Assembly (NCBI GenBank): GCA_014382715.1
Contig: JACNJD010000207.1
Location: 1-32,838, forward strand
Length of the DNA stretch: 32,838 nt
Direction: 5' to 3'
Source of the DNA: Candidatus Desulfacyla euxinica
GTDB taxonomy: Bacteria; Desulfobacterota; DSM-4660; Desulfatiglandales; Desulfatiglandaceae
Shown here: positions 1 through 8,616 of the stretch, piece by piece
Numbering within the stretch: the first letter of the stretch is position 1
Layout: each line of letters starts with the position of its first letter
Notes under the pieces: generated by a model
Seen by the model: only the letters and a program-made list of their open reading frames with translations
Databases searched by the model: none
What the model was told of the DNA's origin: nothing
Translations under genes and position numbers: made by a program

Positions 1-133
1 ACGGAGAGATGATTTTTACTCGGTTCCCATATTTCTTGGTGAGGTAATCACTCAATTCCTTCTCAAGTTCACGCTGATTCGGTATTTTGCCGCTGTCATT
101 TTTTTCGGTTGAAAATACTCCTTCTTTTTCCAT
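1..133 (-). CDS. Unrecognised protein, N-terminus only (cut by window edge)
   Basis: An open frame runs from an ATG at 133 down to base 1, giving the first 44 residues of a protein that continues outside the window. It begins MEKEGVFSTEKNDSGK. An AAGGAG ribosome site lies just upstream on the minus strand (about 143-150), which supports the start. The visible part is charged and has no signal peptide, membrane segment or motif, so no function can be given. Confidence 0.6.
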   Translation of the reverse strand, partial: MEKEGVFSTEKNDSGKIPNQRELEKELSDYLTKKYGNRVKIISP

Positions 134-442
134 TATGTCAGACTCCTTCTATCAGACCACGTTAAGTGGTTGAATAGTTGAGTGGTTAAGTCGTTATTAT
201 TTTTCCGTCAAGTTTCAATCAAACCCCGCAACGGGGAAATCATCCCGGAGGCGGGATCTGGTAATGTCCCATTTTGTTGGGAAGTGTTTCACCATGGGAT
301 ATTCATCAATATATTCATTAGCCCCGTGATTTCAAGTTCTATGGTCCCTGTACCGCAAAAACATGTCCTACGGCATTCTGAATCAAAGGGACTGCAGGTC
401 CAACAAAGATCAGCATCTGTTGATGGTTGCTTTATGTCCCGT
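134..442. other. Intergenic stretch without a supported gene
   Basis: About 310 bases lie between the start of the leftmost gene and the end of the cupin gene. Open frames exist on both strands but have no ribosome site and unusual composition. A short palindrome (CCCG, AT-rich loop, CGGG) overlaps the cupin stop codon. It lacks a T-run, so I do not call it a terminator. Confidence 0.5.
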
Positions 443-760
443 TTAAATCGGGGGCGCGATGGTAACCAGTACACGCAAATCACTCTTGGCCCTTATTCCA
501 TGGGGCTCGCTGATATCAGAAATCAGGACATCGCCCGGTTCGGCGGGTAGCGTTGCGCCCTCTTTCGCCAGAAACTCCCCCTTGCCTTCAAGCACGGTAA
601 TGCTCAACTGGCCCTCAATATCGTGTGAGTGGATTGGTAATTCCTGGCCGGCCCTGAAGTTGAAGTTCAGAATTTTGAAGTACGGAGAGTCATGCACCAG
701 GAATCTGCTCATGTGCAGGTCGTTAAATTCGTTTTCCTTAAAAAGCTCTATTTTTTTCAT
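443..760 (-). CDS. Small cupin-fold protein (Cupin_2 family)
   Basis: A 105-residue single-domain cupin. The two conserved motifs are visible: an HSHD stretch followed by an acidic and glycine-rich strand (about residues 43-60), and a PGDVLI...PHGI segment (about 75-88) carrying the second histidine. Metal-binding cupins use these histidines, but the substrate cannot be read from the sequence. The start is well supported by an AAGGAGG site directly upstream at about 765-775. The gene overlaps the end of the siroheme/ferredoxin gene by 23 bases in another frame, so the two are probably cotranscribed and translationally coupled. A role as sensor or accessory of that redox protein is inference. 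Confidence 0.85.
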   Translation of the reverse strand: MKKIELFKENEFNDLHMSRFLVHDSPYFKILNFNFRAGQELPIHSHDIEGQLSITVLEGKGEFLAKEGATLPAEPGDVLISDISEPHGIRAKSDLRVLVTIAPPI

Positions 761-1565
761 CAGTCTTCCTCCTTTTATCCACCTGTGGGACTTTCCACCC
801 CGTTCGCCCTAAGATTTCCCCGAATCGTTCGCCTCTAAGACACTCTTTTTGGTAATAGTCCAAACAGTCGTCAACCACCATCATTAAATCTTCTGGTTTA
901 TGGATGCCAGCCAATTCCATAGCCAACCTGGGATGCCTTCCCAGTTTGCCGCCTACCATGATGCGGTACCCGATATTGCCTTCTTTAAGACTCCCTGTTG
1001 GACAAACCGGGATGCACTGACCGCATGAAAGACAGCGGGAATCATCAATAACGGGATGCCCGTTTTCTATTGAAATCGCATTTTCCCTGCAAGTTTCGAG
1101 ACAGGCCCCGCATTCGCTGCAGTCTTGATCTGAGACTTCCGGCCTGCAAGCGCCAATAATTCCCAAATCAACTATTTGAGGCCGGGAACAGGCATTGGGA
1201 CAGTCAGAGATGGAAATCCTGAACTCATGGTGCATCTTTAACGGGCCTTTCACCCGTTCCTTCAGAAAGGCCTTCAGCTTCCTACTATTTAATTCTTGCT
1301 CCAGTTTTTCCGTTAAACCATCTGAATTAACAGCCCTGTTGGGACAACCCCCCGGACCAAAACAGCTCTCAACCTGAAACCCCCTGACCTCCTCTTCCAT
1401 TCGGTTCAGAAACCATTCCCGGCAGGTGCGCACATGTTTTACGGTCACCTGATTGCTCTTGCAGCGGACAGCCTCTTCTTCCACACGCTTTTTCACCCTT
1501 TTTCGTACAAAAAACGGGACCCGGGACAGATCATCTTTTGCATCTTTAGTCCATTTCATAGCCAA
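738..1565 (-). CDS. Siroheme/[4Fe-4S] sulfite/nitrite reductase-like protein with ferredoxin domain
   Basis: A 275-residue protein in three parts. The first 40 or so residues resemble the PCP_red helical domain of protochlorophyllide-reductase-type proteins (W, DA, FVR, VT). A small siroheme reductase core follows, with the C-x5-C motif CFGPGGC and the C-x3-C motif CPNAC that hold the coupled siroheme-[4Fe-4S] centre. An inserted two-cluster ferredoxin domain comes next, CSECGACLETC and CLSCGQCIPVC, each followed by a proline or later residue typical of such clusters. Small monomeric reductases of this type occur in sulfate reducers, and electrons would come through the ferredoxin domain. The substrate (sulfite, nitrite or other) is not decidable. 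The start is TTG at 1565 with AGGGAG about 8 bases upstream; an ATG two codons in is an alternative. Confidence 0.82.
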   Translation of the reverse strand: MAMKWTKDAKDDLSRVPFFVRKRVKKRVEEEAVRCKSNQVTVKHVRTCREWFLNRMEEEVRGFQVESCFGPGGCPNRAVNSDGLTEKLEQELNSRKLKAFLKERVKGPLKMHHEFRISISDCPNACSRPQIVDLGIIGACRPEVSDQDCSECGACLETCRENAISIENGHPVIDDSRCLSCGQCIPVCPTGSLKEGNIGYRIMVGGKLGRHPRLAMELAGIHKPEDLMMVVDDCLDYYQKECLRGERFGEILGRTGWKVPQVDKRRKTDEKNRAF

Positions 1566-1621
1566 GTTCTTAACTCCCTAAAATTACCAACCTGGATTTA
1601 TTGTGAAGATACATAGTCTTG

Positions 1622-2221
1622 TTAAAAGGTATCGATTATTTCACCATTTTTTACAAAAGAAACGATGGCTTTGTGTGTTTTACGGTATCCCCTCATTGCA
1701 GTTTCAAGTCTCTCATGAACCGGATCATCCTCCCCTAAGAGCTTGCGAGATTTCCCTAAAAGTCCTTCACCTTGTTTCATATATTCGGTCATCTCGTTTA
1801 ATATTTCCTTACGTTTTCTATGCCTTTCCCGTTCCTCATCAATAAGAGGCAGCAGTCGCTGAATTGAATATTCGACCAGGGCATCTCGTGAGGCATCAAG
1901 ATCCTTTGACGCATCATTTAAGCAGCAAAGTGTTTTCCGACTGATAACGTATGTTTTCTGAATTCGTTTCAACCTGCTAAAATGTTCAGGTTGAACCCCG
2001 GACGCAATTAAACCTAAAGATCGTCTATCTTCTATCAAATGGTCAAAAAGAGATTTCTGCCTTATATTGAGATGAGCTGCTACAACACTCATGGTGTTGA
2101 TGGCATTCTCCGTGAGCTTAAATGTCGCCCGTACAGACTGCCGGCCCCTCAGATCGAAGGATGAAGGGAGGGACATTTGATTTCTATCTATGTCATCCCG
2201 CCTGCTTTTTATCCCTCTCAT
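1622..2221 (-). CDS. Unrecognised charged helical protein
   Basis: A 199-residue protein I do not recognise. It is rich in Arg, Lys, Glu and Leu and is predicted by eye to be largely helical. The middle part (about residues 45-100) has a pattern like a DNA-binding or four-helix bundle protein, followed by a coiled-coil-like segment around residues 110-150. There is no signal peptide, cysteine motif or membrane segment. The start is firm because AGGAGGT lies just upstream at about 2226-2232. It ends 56 bases before the siroheme reductase gene on the same strand, so the three minus-strand genes from 2221 to 443 may form one transcript. A regulatory role is possible but not shown. Confidence 0.7.
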   Translation of the reverse strand: MRGIKSRRDDIDRNQMSLPSSFDLRGRQSVRATFKLTENAINTMSVVAAHLNIRQKSLFDHLIEDRRSLGLIASGVQPEHFSRLKRIQKTYVISRKTLCCLNDASKDLDASRDALVEYSIQRLLPLIDEERERHRKRKEILNEMTEYMKQGEGLLGKSRKLLGEDDPVHERLETAMRGYRKTHKAIVSFVKNGEIIDTF

Positions 2222-2318
2222 ACATACCTCCTGTATGTTTGCCTGGAAATTTAGGGGGTTCCATTACTTTGGTATAATTGACTATTAAGTAATATGATCA
2301 GTTGTATTATTATTTTTG

Positions 2319-2346
2319 TTGACACAGTCTATTCTATACTTATCTT
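2319..2346 (+). promoter_or_regulatory. Sigma-70-type promoter of the Hsp20 gene
   Basis: TTGACA at 2319-2324 is followed after 16 bases by TATCTT at 2341-2346, in an AT-rich stretch before the Hsp20 gene. The predicted transcript has a leader of about 80 bases. No sigma-32 consensus was seen. Confidence 0.55.
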
Positions 2347-2430
2347 ATTGTCAAATGGAATTTAAGAGATTCCGTTTTCACACATAAAACAGTGTTTCAA
2401 AAAAAAGTATATGAAAAGGAGATAGCAATT

Positions 2431-2877
2431 ATGACACTCGCAGTTTCAAGAACATTTCGCAAACCCTTTTGGGTGACTCCGTTTGGAACGGAAGGACGGA
2501 GGGATTTCTTTTCTGACAGGTTATGGCCCGAATTGCTGAAGGGTAAAGATGAGGATTTGGCCCCGAATATCGACTTTATCGAAAAGGAAGGGAAATATTT
2601 CCTTAATGCAGAACTTCCTGGTCTAAAAAAAGATGATATTTCCATTTCCATCGAAGACGGCTATGTAACCGTCAGCGGCAAGAAAGAAGTAAATAAAGAG
2701 GAAGAAGGGACCAGTTATTACCTCAAAGAGACAAGAAACGGCTCCTTCAGCAGAAGCTTTCGATTGCCGGGAAAGGTGGATAAAGAGAATGTGGATGCGA
2801 CCTTTAAGGATGGCGTGCTAACCGTAGCCATGCCTCTGGAAAAAGAAGCCGAAACCAAGAAAATTGAGATCAATTAG
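2431..2877 (+). CDS. Small heat-shock protein, Hsp20/alpha-crystallin family
   Basis: A 148-residue small heat-shock protein, an ATP-independent holdase that binds unfolding proteins as large oligomers in the cytoplasm. The alpha-crystallin domain spans about residues 45-140, with the recognisable strands NIDFIEKEGKYFLNAELPG and the closing FKDGVLTVAMP. The C-terminal I-x-I anchoring motif is present as IEI. I start it at ATG 2431 because AAGGAG lies about 10 bases upstream; an in-frame upstream start near 2392 has no ribosome site. It stands alone, with its own promoter and a strong terminator downstream. Confidence 0.93.
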   Translation: MTLAVSRTFRKPFWVTPFGTEGRRDFFSDRLWPELLKGKDEDLAPNIDFIEKEGKYFLNAELPGLKKDDISISIEDGYVTVSGKKEVNKEEEGTSYYLKETRNGSFSRSFRLPGKVDKENVDATFKDGVLTVAMPLEKEAETKKIEIN

Positions 2878-2895
2878 AACCGTCAAACATCAAGA

Positions 2896-2928
2896 AAAAG
2901 GCCGGGCCATTGGGACCCGGCTTTTTTT
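2896..2928 (+). terminator. Rho-independent terminator after Hsp20
   Basis: The stem GCCGGG (2901-2906) pairs with CCCGGC (2916-2921), followed by seven T. An A-run on the other side makes it possibly bidirectional. Confidence 0.9.
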
Positions 2929-3035
2929 GGAATGAGAACAAGACAACTTTCTCGTTAGACCTCCTGTTTTTCCTTTCTGAACACATATTTGAGGCTGTCT
3001 TAATCTTCACGGTCTCGTAAAAAGTCTCCAAGGCC

Positions 3036-3104
3036 GTCACTCCCGCGAACGCGGGAGTCCATAAATAATTGATTGCCCTGGATTCCCGCGTTCGCGGGAA
3101 TGAC
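3036..3104. repeat. Palindromic GC-rich intergenic repeat, copy 1
   Basis: Two arms of 26 bases (3036-3061 and 3079-3104) are inverted copies of each other with one or two differences. Each arm is itself a hairpin, TCCCGCG-AA-CGCGGGA. Flanks (CTCCAAGGCC on the left, GACAAxAACxGGTGT on the right) are shared with the copy at 6605-6682, so the mobile unit is about 100 bases. The pattern matches the widespread deltaproteobacterial repeat that produces spurious proteins with FPRTRESR and WTPAFAGVT. Confidence 0.9.
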
Positions 3105-3142
3105 AAAAACAGGTGTGTGACCTCTTACGAATTCATAAAGTC

Positions 3143-3871
3143 TTATTCCAAAAGCTTTTTCTCCCCGATCCTACGCCCGCTGTCGGTCAGGAAGGATTTC
3201 TCGATAATATCGGTCAGCTTCTCAGCGTTCGCAGGGTCCTCTTTTTGCCTTTCTTCCAGGCTTGCCAGTTGATCCGCATCATGGACACTTTTAAAATTAA
3301 TGGTTTCATCATTGTCAGGATGATTATGATGTCCGATAATGTCGCATACTTCATCGATTAGCGCTTCTTTGGCCCCAAGTTTGTTCAGGATCTCCCTCGC
3401 AACGGGCGGTCCTTCCTTACCCCTGTATTCGGGTGCACTGCTCTGATGTTTTTCCTCGGCTGCCTTGATCCCGATATTATAAAGATATGCAGCACAGAGT
3501 ATGACCGCAAGATTGCCGCTTTCTTCCCTGCCTATCTGCTCTGCATATCTTGCCACACGGCTGGCATGACCGATCCGTTTGAAATCCTGCCTAAGGTACC
3601 GCTTCATTTCAATGGCGACCCTGTCCTTGAGCAGGTCCTCTTTCTGTGCAAGGAGCTCGGGCGGAAGATCCCCGATACACTGTTCCGCGTACTGACAGTA
3701 TGAGGCACAGCCAAAGTCAAGTTGAGGGTTCAGGAAGCGGTGGCCGCATTTGGAGCATTTGCGTGTGGTATCATCCTTGAAGAACTCTACCTCAGTCCCG
3801 CATTCGGGGCACTTGACGTTGAAAATGGCCCCCGGCTTCCAGTACTGGCTGTCCTGTCCCGGACATTTCAT
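3143..3871 (-). CDS. Zinc-ribbon HD-domain protein with altered HD dyad
   Basis: A 242-residue protein started at ATG 3871, where AGGAG lies about 9 bases upstream; a longer frame to 3928 lacks a ribosome site. Residues 21-65 carry CPEC, CSKC and a further C-x3-C-x5-C cluster, a metal-binding ribbon. Residues about 95-205 form an HD-type helical domain: H102, then HH at 171-172 within GHHNHP, and HDAD at 197-200. The defining HD pair, expected in the motif L-H-D-I-G, reads L-Y-N-I-G at residues 131-132. The family hydrolyses phosphate esters or nucleotides using metals bound by that pair, so catalysis is doubtful here. It lies 75 bases downstream of hcp on the same strand and may be cotranscribed with it. 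Confidence 0.85.
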   Translation of the reverse strand: MKCPGQDSQYWKPGAIFNVKCPECGTEVEFFKDDTTRKCSKCGHRFLNPQLDFGCASYCQYAEQCIGDLPPELLAQKEDLLKDRVAIEMKRYLRQDFKRIGHASRVARYAEQIGREESGNLAVILCAAYLYNIGIKAAEEKHQSSAPEYRGKEGPPVAREILNKLGAKEALIDEVCDIIGHHNHPDNDETINFKSVHDADQLASLEERQKEDPANAEKLTDIIEKSFLTDSGRRIGEKKLLE

Positions 3872-3945
3872 TGTTTTTCTCCTAAAGTTGAAACCTGAAA
3901 CTGAGTATGCAACCAACCCCAGTTTCAAGTTTCCAGTTTCAGCCC

Positions 3946-5610
3946 CTACTTCCCAGCCATCATTGCCTCGATATCTGCCTCGACTTCACCAGTCGGTTTG
4001 ATATCGAAATTCTCCACCAGTACATTGAGTACAGTCGGGGAAACAAATGCCGGAAGTGTCGGCCCTAAACGGATCCCTTTGACCCCTAAGGAGAGCAGTG
4101 CCAACAGAACTGCAACCGCTTTCTGCTCATACCACCCGATATCAAAAGAGATCGGGAGATCATTGATGTCATCCAGTTCAAAGACCTCTTTCAGTTTAAG
4201 TGCAATCACGGCTAAGGAATAGCAGTCGTTGCACTGCCCTGCATCGAGGATCCTCGGAATCCCGCCGATATCGCCAAGGTCAAGCTTGTTGTAACGGTAT
4301 TTGGCGCATCCTGCGGTCAGGATAACCGCATCCTTGGGAAGCTGCTCGGCAACCTCGGTGAAATAGTTCCTCGACTTGTGGCGGCCATCGCAGCCTGCCA
4401 TTACAACAAAGCGTTTAATAGCACCTGATTTCACGGCATCCACAACCTTGTCCGCCAAAGCTAAAACCTGGGCATGGGCAAATCCGCCAACGATTTTACC
4501 GGTTTCAATTTCAGTGGGAGGATTGCATGATTTCGCAAGCGCTATCACTCCGGAAAAGTCTTTGGCGCCACCCTCTTGCCTCTTCTGGATATGTTTAGCG
4601 CCTGGATATGAGACCATTCCCGTGGTGAAAAGCCTGTCCAAATATGTGTTGTCTTTTTTCAGAGGAACAAGACAGTTGGTAGTCAATATAATCGGACCGT
4701 TAAAGGATTCAAACTCCGGGTTCTGACGCCACCATGAACCGCCGTAATTCCCCACAAAATGCTCATATTTCTTGAATGCGGGATAGTAATTGGCCGGAAG
4801 CATTTCGCCGTGGGTATAAACGTCGACCCCACTCCCCTCGGTCTGCTTCAACAGCTCGTCCATATCCTTTAAATCGTGCCCGCTGATAAGGATACCGGGG
4901 TTGTTGCCAACACCGATATTGACCTCTGTAATCTCAGGATTTCCATAGGCTGTGGTGTTTGCCTCGTCGAGAAGGGCCATGGTGTTGACCGCCGTCTCTC
5001 CACATTTCATGACCATGGCGACCATTTCATCCACGGACAGGTCCCTGGTGGTGGACGCTAACGCCTCCATCATGAGCTGAAAGATCTCTCCCTTTTCAAA
5101 CCCTAAGATCGCCGCATGATCTGCATAGGCAGCGACTCCCTTCAACCCGATGACCAGCAGCTCCCTTAGGGAACGAACATCTTCATTTTCGGTTGCAAGA
5201 ACGCCGATCCCTTTTGCCTTATCGTAAAACGCCGCCTCATCATCTGAAGACCAGACCGCAGAGTCATGCAGTTGTTCTGAGGACTCTTGACCGTTTTTTT
5301 CTTTGTACGCGGCCATAAATTGTAATTTAAGATCTTCCCTGACTTTCAACGCTTCTTTGATAAGGCCAATAATCCGATCGTTATCCCAGGCAACATTGGT
5401 TATGGTGGTAAAAAGGGCTTCTGCAATAAAAAGACCGGCCTTCCGATCCTCGATATCGAGTTCCTTCGCCTTCTCTCCATAAATGGAAATCCCCTTCAAG
5501 ACATAGATTAACAGGTCCTGAAGGATGGCGGTCTCCTCCGGTTTTCCACAGACCCCCTTTACCGTACATCCCTGATTCTTTGCCGTTTCCTGACATTGAA
5601 AACAAAACAT
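3946..5610 (-). CDS. hcp: Hydroxylamine reductase / hybrid-cluster protein
   Basis: A 554-residue hybrid-cluster protein. The N-terminal cluster motif is C3-x2-C6-x8-C15-x5-C21, the arrangement seen in anaerobes such as Desulfovibrio. Ligands of the hybrid [4Fe-2S-2O] centre are recognisable in order: H in ISGHDLKD, E in THGEMLP, and cysteines in TTNCLVP, MAGCDGR, TAGCAKY and AGQCNDC. Length is normal for the family. Hcp proteins reduce NO or hydroxylamine and protect against nitrosative stress in the cytoplasm. An FNR/HcpR-type operator stands upstream with class II promoter spacing, which fits induction by nitrogen oxides. The HD-domain gene follows on the same strand. Confidence 0.97.
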   Translation of the reverse strand: MFCFQCQETAKNQGCTVKGVCGKPEETAILQDLLIYVLKGISIYGEKAKELDIEDRKAGLFIAEALFTTITNVAWDNDRIIGLIKEALKVREDLKLQFMAAYKEKNGQESSEQLHDSAVWSSDDEAAFYDKAKGIGVLATENEDVRSLRELLVIGLKGVAAYADHAAILGFEKGEIFQLMMEALASTTRDLSVDEMVAMVMKCGETAVNTMALLDEANTTAYGNPEITEVNIGVGNNPGILISGHDLKDMDELLKQTEGSGVDVYTHGEMLPANYYPAFKKYEHFVGNYGGSWWRQNPEFESFNGPIILTTNCLVPLKKDNTYLDRLFTTGMVSYPGAKHIQKRQEGGAKDFSGVIALAKSCNPPTEIETGKIVGGFAHAQVLALADKVVDAVKSGAIKRFVVMAGCDGRHKSRNYFTEVAEQLPKDAVILTAGCAKYRYNKLDLGDIGGIPRILDAGQCNDCYSLAVIALKLKEVFELDDINDLPISFDIGWYEQKAVAVLLALLSLGVKGIRLGPTLPAFVSPTVLNVLVENFDIKPTGEVEADIEAMMAGK

Positions 5611-5688
5611 GGTTTTTCTCCTTTCTTAATTTCTTGAGGTTTTTATTTTTGGCATATTCAGATTCATGCCGCTGTCTTCTCTCTAACT

Positions 5689-5737
5689 TGTCTTCATTAT
5701 GAGGGCATAAGTAGAAATTGTCTTTGATCTAAGTCAA
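5689..5737 (-). promoter_or_regulatory. FNR/HcpR-type operator and -10 element upstream of hcp
   Basis: On the plus strand TTGATCTAAGTCAA occupies 5724-5737, a TTGAN-N4-NTCAA palindrome typical of the CRP/FNR superfamily. On the minus strand a CATAAT -10 box lies at 5701-5696. A start near 5689 would place the operator centre at about -41.5, the position of class II activators. Which regulator binds (HcpR, DNR or FNR) is inference. Confidence 0.7.
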
Positions 5738-5836
5738 GAAATCCACTTTTTTCTCATTTTTTTTCATATCCTGTCAAAAAATCCTATGAGAAATGAAAGC
5801 TTGTCAGAAAAATGATTTCCGTATAGAATCTCTCTA

Positions 5837-6481
5837 TTACCGTAGCAGAGGGAGAAGGTGGAAAAGGTTGTCCCCGGCAAAAAGGTGGGCTAAATAAAAC
5901 ATGGGGCCGATCAGTATCCGACTTATAATCCCGGTATGTGCAAAATTGTCAAGCAATATGATCCCGATCAGAACGAAGGGTCCGTACCGTCCAAAAGCCC
6001 GGTACTTTTGTGCTGCGGCAGGCGGGAGAATGTTTTCCAGGACGTGTGAGCCGTCGAGAGGAGGAAGGGGGAGCAGGTTGAAAATGCCGAGCCCTATGTT
6101 CATGAGTATCAGCCAAAGCAATGCCTGCACATAAACCTCCAAAGGGAGAATAAAGAAGCGAATGAATATTCCGGCCAGAAAAGCCACACATATATTGGCG
6201 AAAGGGCCGGCCAATGACATGATGATGGTGTCCCTCCGGGTATTCCTGAAATATCTGGTATCCACGGGCACGGGTTTGGCCCATCCGAAGTTGAAGATAA
6301 AAAGGCAGATGGCTCCCAAAGGATCGATATGGGGCAGGGGGTTCAGGGTCAATCGGCCCATCTGCTTTGCCGTGGGGTCTCCCAGCCAGAGAGCTGCCCT
6401 GCCGTGGGCATACTCATGAATGGTGATTGCGAAGAGCAAAACAGGTATTTTGACGATCCACTGGGTAATATCAAAAGACAT
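5837..6481 (-). CDS. Site-2-protease-like membrane metalloprotease (peptidase M50)
   Basis: A 214-residue integral membrane protein with about six hydrophobic segments. The zinc motif is HEYAH (H22, E23, H26) in the first membrane helix. NPLPHIDPLG (about 47-56) and the second zinc-site segment LPLPPLDGS (D143) are both intact, so it should be active. The family cleaves within membranes, but this short subgroup without a PDZ domain has no clear substrate. It stands alone on the minus strand between hcp and the MEMO-family gene, so context does not help. Confidence 0.9.
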   Translation of the reverse strand: MSFDITQWIVKIPVLLFAITIHEYAHGRAALWLGDPTAKQMGRLTLNPLPHIDPLGAICLFIFNFGWAKPVPVDTRYFRNTRRDTIIMSLAGPFANICVAFLAGIFIRFFILPLEVYVQALLWLILMNIGLGIFNLLPLPPLDGSHVLENILPPAAAQKYRAFGRYGPFVLIGIILLDNFAHTGIISRILIGPMFYLAHLFAGDNLFHLLPLLR

Positions 6482-6604
6482 AAGCGAATTCTCTCTATGA
6501 TTTTTATTCTGAGCGCGTTACATATCAGCAAACGTGGAATACGGCAAGGGAGAAAGTTGGAAGTGCCTGAAATTTGATAAGTCCGGTAAAAAACCTCCAA
6601 GGCC

Positions 6605-6682
6605 GTCACTCCCGCGAACGCGGGAGTCCAGTCGCGCCGCGGCGGGATAATTTCTCTGGATTCCCGCGTTCGCGGGAATGAC
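6605..6682. repeat. Palindromic GC-rich intergenic repeat, copy 2
   Basis: The arms are 6605-6630 and 6657-6682, near-identical to those of copy 1. The centre differs and carries its own small palindrome, CGCCGCGGCG. It lies between two divergent genes. Confidence 0.9.
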
Positions 6683-6751
6683 AATAACTGGTGTTGTATG
6701 GATTTTTTCATGGGCATAAATATTCAATCAACAGGTGGGGGGTGATTTTTT

Positions 6752-7612
6752 GTGAAGACAAGAGGAGCGGATCTTGCCGGATCCTGGTACCCCGGGGGAG
6801 AGTCTGACTGCAGGAGGGCCATTGAACGGTTTCTCGATCCCGAACTTCTTTGTCCGGATACCTGGAGAGATATTGTGGGAGGAATTGTTCCTCATGCGGG
6901 ATGGGTTTTTTCCGGGAAAATCGCGTGTAAGGTCATCAAATGTCTCAGTGTTAAGGATGGGGCGGATACCTGCATTATCTTTGGCAGACACCTTCATTCG
7001 GCGAGTGACAATATTATAATGAAAGAGGGACAGTGGGCCACGCCACTCGGGGAGCTGGAGGTAGATGTGGATCTTGCCGCTCAATTGGCAGCAGAATTTC
7101 TTTTTGACGTTGAAACGACTTCCCGATATGATCACGACAATACCGTCGAGGTACAATTACCTTTTATAAAATACTTCTTTCCTGAAATCAGGATTGTCCC
7201 GATTGGACTTCCTCCAAATCCGGCGTCTCTGGATATTGCGAAGAGGGCGGTTGAGATATCAAAAGGCATGGGAAGGAAAACCATTGTCCTTGGGTCTACG
7301 GATTTAACCCATTATGGCCCGAGTTACGGATACACGCCCAAAGGCTCTGGTGAAGAGGCGGTTGAATGGGTAAAAACGGTCAATGATAGACGTGCAGTTG
7401 ATTTAATGGTGGCAATGGATGAAAACGCGGTGATTGATGAATCATTTGAGAGCCACAATATCTGTTGTTCGGGAGCTGTAGCAGCAGCCATTGCTGCTAT
7501 AAAGGAATTGGGCGCTGTAAGAGCGAAAGAAATGATATATTCAAACAGCTATGATTTGAGACCGGATAATAGTTTCGTCGGTTATGTCGGGATTGTCTTT
7601 GGCTGTGACTGA
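6752..7612 (+). CDS. MEMO-family protein (AmmeMemoRadiSam system protein B-like)
   Basis: A 286-residue MEMO family protein, related to dioxygenases of the LigB type. Family segments in order are AGSWYP near residue 8, PHAGWVFSGK (about 47-56), GSTDLTHYGP (about 186-195), and SHNICCSGAV near the C-terminus. In bacteria MEMO often occurs with AMMECR1 and a radical-SAM protein, but neither partner is seen here. The biochemical role is unknown. The start is GTG at 6752 after a G-rich stretch; this is the only good start before the conserved N-terminus. Twenty-one bases separate its stop from the first possible start of the histidine kinase frame, so the two may be cotranscribed. Confidence 0.88.
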   Translation: MKTRGADLAGSWYPGGESDCRRAIERFLDPELLCPDTWRDIVGGIVPHAGWVFSGKIACKVIKCLSVKDGADTCIIFGRHLHSASDNIIMKEGQWATPLGELEVDVDLAAQLAAEFLFDVETTSRYDHDNTVEVQLPFIKYFFPEIRIVPIGLPPNPASLDIAKRAVEISKGMGRKTIVLGSTDLTHYGPSYGYTPKGSGEEAVEWVKTVNDRRAVDLMVAMDENAVIDESFESHNICCSGAVAAAIAAIKELGAVRAKEMIYSNSYDLRPDNSFVGYVGIVFGCD

Positions 7613-7684
7613 GGCCTGAGGGGGGCCTCCGAGTTGATTTTTTCGAAGGGAACTAAAAAAATAAAGAAAATTAAAGATGGACGA

Positions 7685-8539
7685 ATGAATATTGCCGGAG
7701 ACATAAAACACTCGAGCTCCGGTTCTCCTGCCTTTCAGGAACCGATCGGCAATGGCCGGGGAAATAAGAAAGATTCTCCATCGGGACGGGGAAGAATTAA
7801 GATCGATCTTCTGATTCACGATCTTAAGGTGCCTCTTGCAGTGATCGAAGCAGGGCTCATGGCGGTAACGAACCGGCAGGATAAATATGGTCCTGTTACC
7901 GAGCGACAAAAGAAGGTTTTCACACGGGCGCTGAGGAATACCAAGGTCCTGAAGACATTGGTAAATGATGCCCTGGAATTGGGGAAATCAAGGGAGGGGG
8001 TAATTAATTTCTCTAAATTCAAACTGTCAAACCTGATAGAGCAGGCCCTCGAGGAGATATTTGATCTGACCGATATCAGCGCTTTTGAAGAGATTAAACA
8101 ATGCACCAGGTTGGACCAGGTCAGGGCAGTTTTGGAGAATAAAGGTGTTCATCTGTTTGTAGATGAGAATCTCTGGTGTGAGGAAATCTGTCAGGATCAT
8201 GCAAAATTGAAACAGATTTTGAGAAACCTGCTGAGCAATGCACTGAAATATAGAAAAAGTATCGTGGAGTTGAAGGTTGTAAAGACAGAAGATACCATTG
8301 TCTTTTCTGTTAAGGATGATGGTGAGGGTATCCCGTCAGCTTTTCATAAGAAGATTTTTGAGTGCTATTTCCAGATGGACCCGGAGTACAGGGGTGCTTG
8401 CAGTGTCAGGGGTCATGGGCTGGGGCTGGCAGGTGTCATGGTGCTTGTGGAGGATCTGGGCGGCAAACTTTTTCTGGATAGTGATGAGGGTCTCGGTACA
8501 AAGTTTCTTGTCAAGATCCCGCTGAAAAACGAGAAATAG
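7685..8539 (+). CDS. Soluble sensor histidine kinase
   Basis: A histidine kinase with no membrane segment and no recognisable sensor domain. The H-box is LIHDLKVPLA, with the phosphorylatable His about residue 45. The N-box is ILRNLLSNALKY, followed by the G1 segment DGEGIP, the F segment IFECYFQ and the G2 segment GHGLGL. All catalytic boxes are intact. ATG 7685 is chosen; a TTG at 7634 in the same frame would add 17 residues. Seventy-seven bases after its stop lies the end of a response regulator gene on the other strand, so the two are convergent, which is unusual for a cognate pair. The signal and target are unknown. Confidence 0.88.
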   Translation: MNIAGDIKHSSSGSPAFQEPIGNGRGNKKDSPSGRGRIKIDLLIHDLKVPLAVIEAGLMAVTNRQDKYGPVTERQKKVFTRALRNTKVLKTLVNDALELGKSREGVINFSKFKLSNLIEQALEEIFDLTDISAFEEIKQCTRLDQVRAVLENKGVHLFVDENLWCEEICQDHAKLKQILRNLLSNALKYRKSIVELKVVKTEDTIVFSVKDDGEGIPSAFHKKIFECYFQMDPEYRGACSVRGHGLGLAGVMVLVEDLGGKLFLDSDEGLGTKFLVKIPLKNEK

Positions 8540-8616
8540 GACGTAACCGGTCCTCTGTTTCTTCAGATCGTCAGATCCTTTTGCATTGCCAAAAAATGCT
8601 CACAATAACGGTGCTG

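Noticed and set aside
182-812. Plus-strand frames antisense to the cupin gene
   Set aside because: They are the complement of a recognisable cupin and have no ribosome site.
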